Of a stretch of 25,623 nucleotides of DNA, positions 24,480-25,623 are shown in pieces (the stretch's first letter is position 1; each line of letters starts with the position of its first letter). The notes under the pieces were generated by a model that saw only the letters and a list, made by a program, of their open reading frames with translations, did not search any database and had not been told where the DNA came from. The DNA comes from a virus. The position numbers and the translations under genes are program-made. The DNA is taken from positions 1-25,623 of the IMG/VR virus record IMGVR_UViG_3300027712_000133; one strand, given 5' to 3'.

Positions 24480-24860
24480 TTATAAATTACTTAAAGTAAT
24501 TGAAACATTAGTTGGATTTTCAATAACATAAATACGTTCTTCAATTATTTTTTTCATATTGTCAAGTTTTGAAATCTCCTCGTATTCTACTACTTCTTCT
24601 TTCCAAACATTATTTTTTTTCTTTAATGTAGAAAAATCTTTCTCTAACCATCCTGCCACAATTTCATTTGTTAAAGCGTCAGCTGGAATAAAATCTTCTA
24701 CATTTGGAGAACCTAAACTTTGTAGTCCGTATAAATCTACTGAATTTCCTAATTCACTTGTTCCAATGTATCTCCAATGTACATTTTTAATTACGTTTTG
24801 TAATTCTCCTTGATTGATTTCGCAATCTAACGATTCTATTTTTAAGTTGTATGTTATCAT
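24480..24860 (-). CDS. Conserved phage protein next to tail fibre
   Basis: A 126-residue protein. The N-terminus runs MITYNLKIESLDCEINQGEL and then NVIKNVHWRYIGT. The middle has VDLYGLQSLGSPNVEDFIPA, then the helix LTNEIVAGWLEKDF. I associate this pattern (ldc.....l.nVv..vhW, then yG.q.Lg.p....F.p...Lt.e.v..W) with a widespread family of small uncharacterised proteins beside tail-fibre genes in marine and Bacteroidota phages. The C-terminal part is a Lys/Glu helix. It may be a fibre assembly factor. It starts 2 bp after the fibre gene. Confidence 0.65.
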   Translation of the reverse strand: MITYNLKIESLDCEINQGELQNVIKNVHWRYIGTSELGNSVDLYGLQSLGSPNVEDFIPADALTNEIVAGWLEKDFSTLKKKNNVWKEEVVEYEEISKLDNMKKIIEERIYVIENPTNVSITLSNL

Positions 24861-24862
24861 AA

Positions 24863-25623
24863 TTAATATACTCTATATGTTACGTATGTATTTGTTGCTG
24901 TTTTTGTTGTTCTAAATGTTGCCTGTGATAAAATTGGTATTGTTGTTAATCCTACAATTGTATGTGCTGTTCCTGCAGATAATGTCACTATTCCAACACT
25001 TGAACCAAGATTAATTACAGTCCATTCAAAAGCATTATTTATAGGAAGTAAACCACTTAATATTCCTGCATCAGTTAATGTACCTGTTGGTAATGTTAAT
25101 GTTACAGCAATTACACTTGTAACAGTAATAATACCCGTTAATAATTCTGCAATTGTTAACGTTGCTGTTACTGTTTTTGCCGTAGGAATTGGTTGCGCAA
25201 AGAATAAGTTACCATTTTGCAAACTTGCTCCTGTTACATCTAATTTTGCATTATGACTTGTTGTTCCTCCTAGTAATAAATTTCCGTAAATTGCCGTTGT
25301 AACTGTAGAACTATTTCCTAACACTGTTGTGTTGCTTCCAAGCCCTATACTATCATATCCAATTACTACTTGATTAGTTTGTGAATCAGCTAGTGGAGAT
25401 GTTCTCCATCCTAAAAATATAGAATTAGCTGAAGAAGTTACTGCTGTAGATTTATTTGCTATAAATTGCGCTGCGGTATCCCCTATAACTGTATTGCTAC
25501 TTCCTACGGTTAACCCAAGTAAAGTATTTCTACCTATAGCTATATTATTACTTGAGGTGGTAGATGCACTTAGACTGAGATAACCTATAGCTACATTATA
25601 TATTCCTGTAGTAGAAATACTTT
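24863..25623 (-). CDS. Tail fibre with YadA-head-like repeats, partial (right end cut)
   Basis: The frame is open from the stop at 24863 to the right edge, giving 252 residues of the C-terminal part; the start lies outside. The apparent GTG at 25324 is internal: the upstream codons continue in frame with the same repeat pattern. Residues from the window edge carry repeats of NVAIGY, NIAIGR, NTVIGD, NSIFLG, NQVVIG and TVLGN, spaced irregularly. These are the hallmarks of the beta-roll head of trimeric autotransporter adhesins and of many phage fibres. Next comes a LDVTGASLQNGNLFF segment, then a beta-rich tip with Thr/Val/Ile runs (KTVTATLTIAELLTGIITVT) that closes in TKTATNTYVTYRVY. It would form a trimeric receptor-binding fibre. 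No intramolecular chaperone domain is seen. Confidence 0.75.
   Translation of the reverse strand, partial: SISTTGIYNVAIGYLSLSASTTSSNNIAIGRNTLLGLTVGSSNTVIGDTAAQFIANKSTAVTSSANSIFLGWRTSPLADSQTNQVVIGYDSIGLGSNTTVLGNSSTVTTAIYGNLLLGGTTSHNAKLDVTGASLQNGNLFFAQPIPTAKTVTATLTIAELLTGIITVTSVIAVTLTLPTGTLTDAGILSGLLPINNAFEWTVINLGSSVGIVTLSAGTAHTIVGLTTIPILSQATFRTTKTATNTYVTYRVY

Noticed and set aside
25322-25324. GTG start giving a 153-aa protein
   Set aside because: The frame is open upstream to the window edge with the same repeat pattern, so the GTG is an internal Val codon.

Overview
The window is a gene-dense, AT-rich stretch of a tailed-phage genome. It holds the virion-assembly (late) region of a podovirus that most likely infects a member of the Bacteroidota. 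Three things point to that host group. First, every minus-strand gene-upstream gap of about 19 bp or more carries a TAnnTTTG promoter element. Second, the start codons are preceded by A/T-rich leaders with no Shine-Dalgarno sequence. Third, the proteins (QVNSDW...ILNKPT tail-fibre repeats, portal, ring and nozzle proteins) look like those of crAss-like and other flavobacterial/bacteroidal podoviruses. The crAss-like placement is from memory of protein families and was not tested by a search. All genes except one read leftward on the minus strand, so the functional order runs from the right edge to the left edge.

Right part (about 25.6-21.4 kb): a tail-fibre gene with YadA-head-like IG repeats that runs off the right edge, then a small conserved phage protein. 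Next come a small coiled-coil protein, a 54-residue basic protein and a lipoprotein that also has a C-terminal membrane helix, a unimolecular-spanin layout. They are followed by a second fibre protein with four QVNSDW repeats, a beta-rich companion, a 70-residue unknown and a probable two-domain GroES/Cpn10-like protein. Middle (21.4-12.3 kb): the head module, with large terminase, portal, acidic scaffold-like protein, major capsid protein, and a 248-residue protein of unknown function. A GIY-YIG homing endonuclease on the plus strand lies between the capsid gene and the 248-residue gene, bordered by a hairpin terminator and a promoter.

Left part (12.2 kb to the left edge): two tail-adaptor/ring proteins, a small basic protein, a 1166-residue tail nozzle protein, then a four-gene cassette. 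That cassette is a GNAT-fold protein of 137 aa, a Gly/Ala-rich 204 aa protein, a 497 aa protein and a giant protein of at least 1410 codons open at the left edge. Its order, sizes and sequence character parallel T7 genes 13-14-15-16 (internal core and DNA-ejection proteins) placed after a T7 gp11/gp12-like tail. This suggests that a T7-type ejectosome is conserved in a very distant Bacteroidota podovirus.

Transcription appears to be divided into blocks: promoters precede the 86-aa gene, the scaffold/capsid pair, the 248-aa gene, the tail genes and the ejection cassette. Rho-independent terminators follow the capsid gene and the 248-aa gene. No tRNA, rRNA, CRISPR array, integrase, small terminase, endolysin or replication gene was seen.
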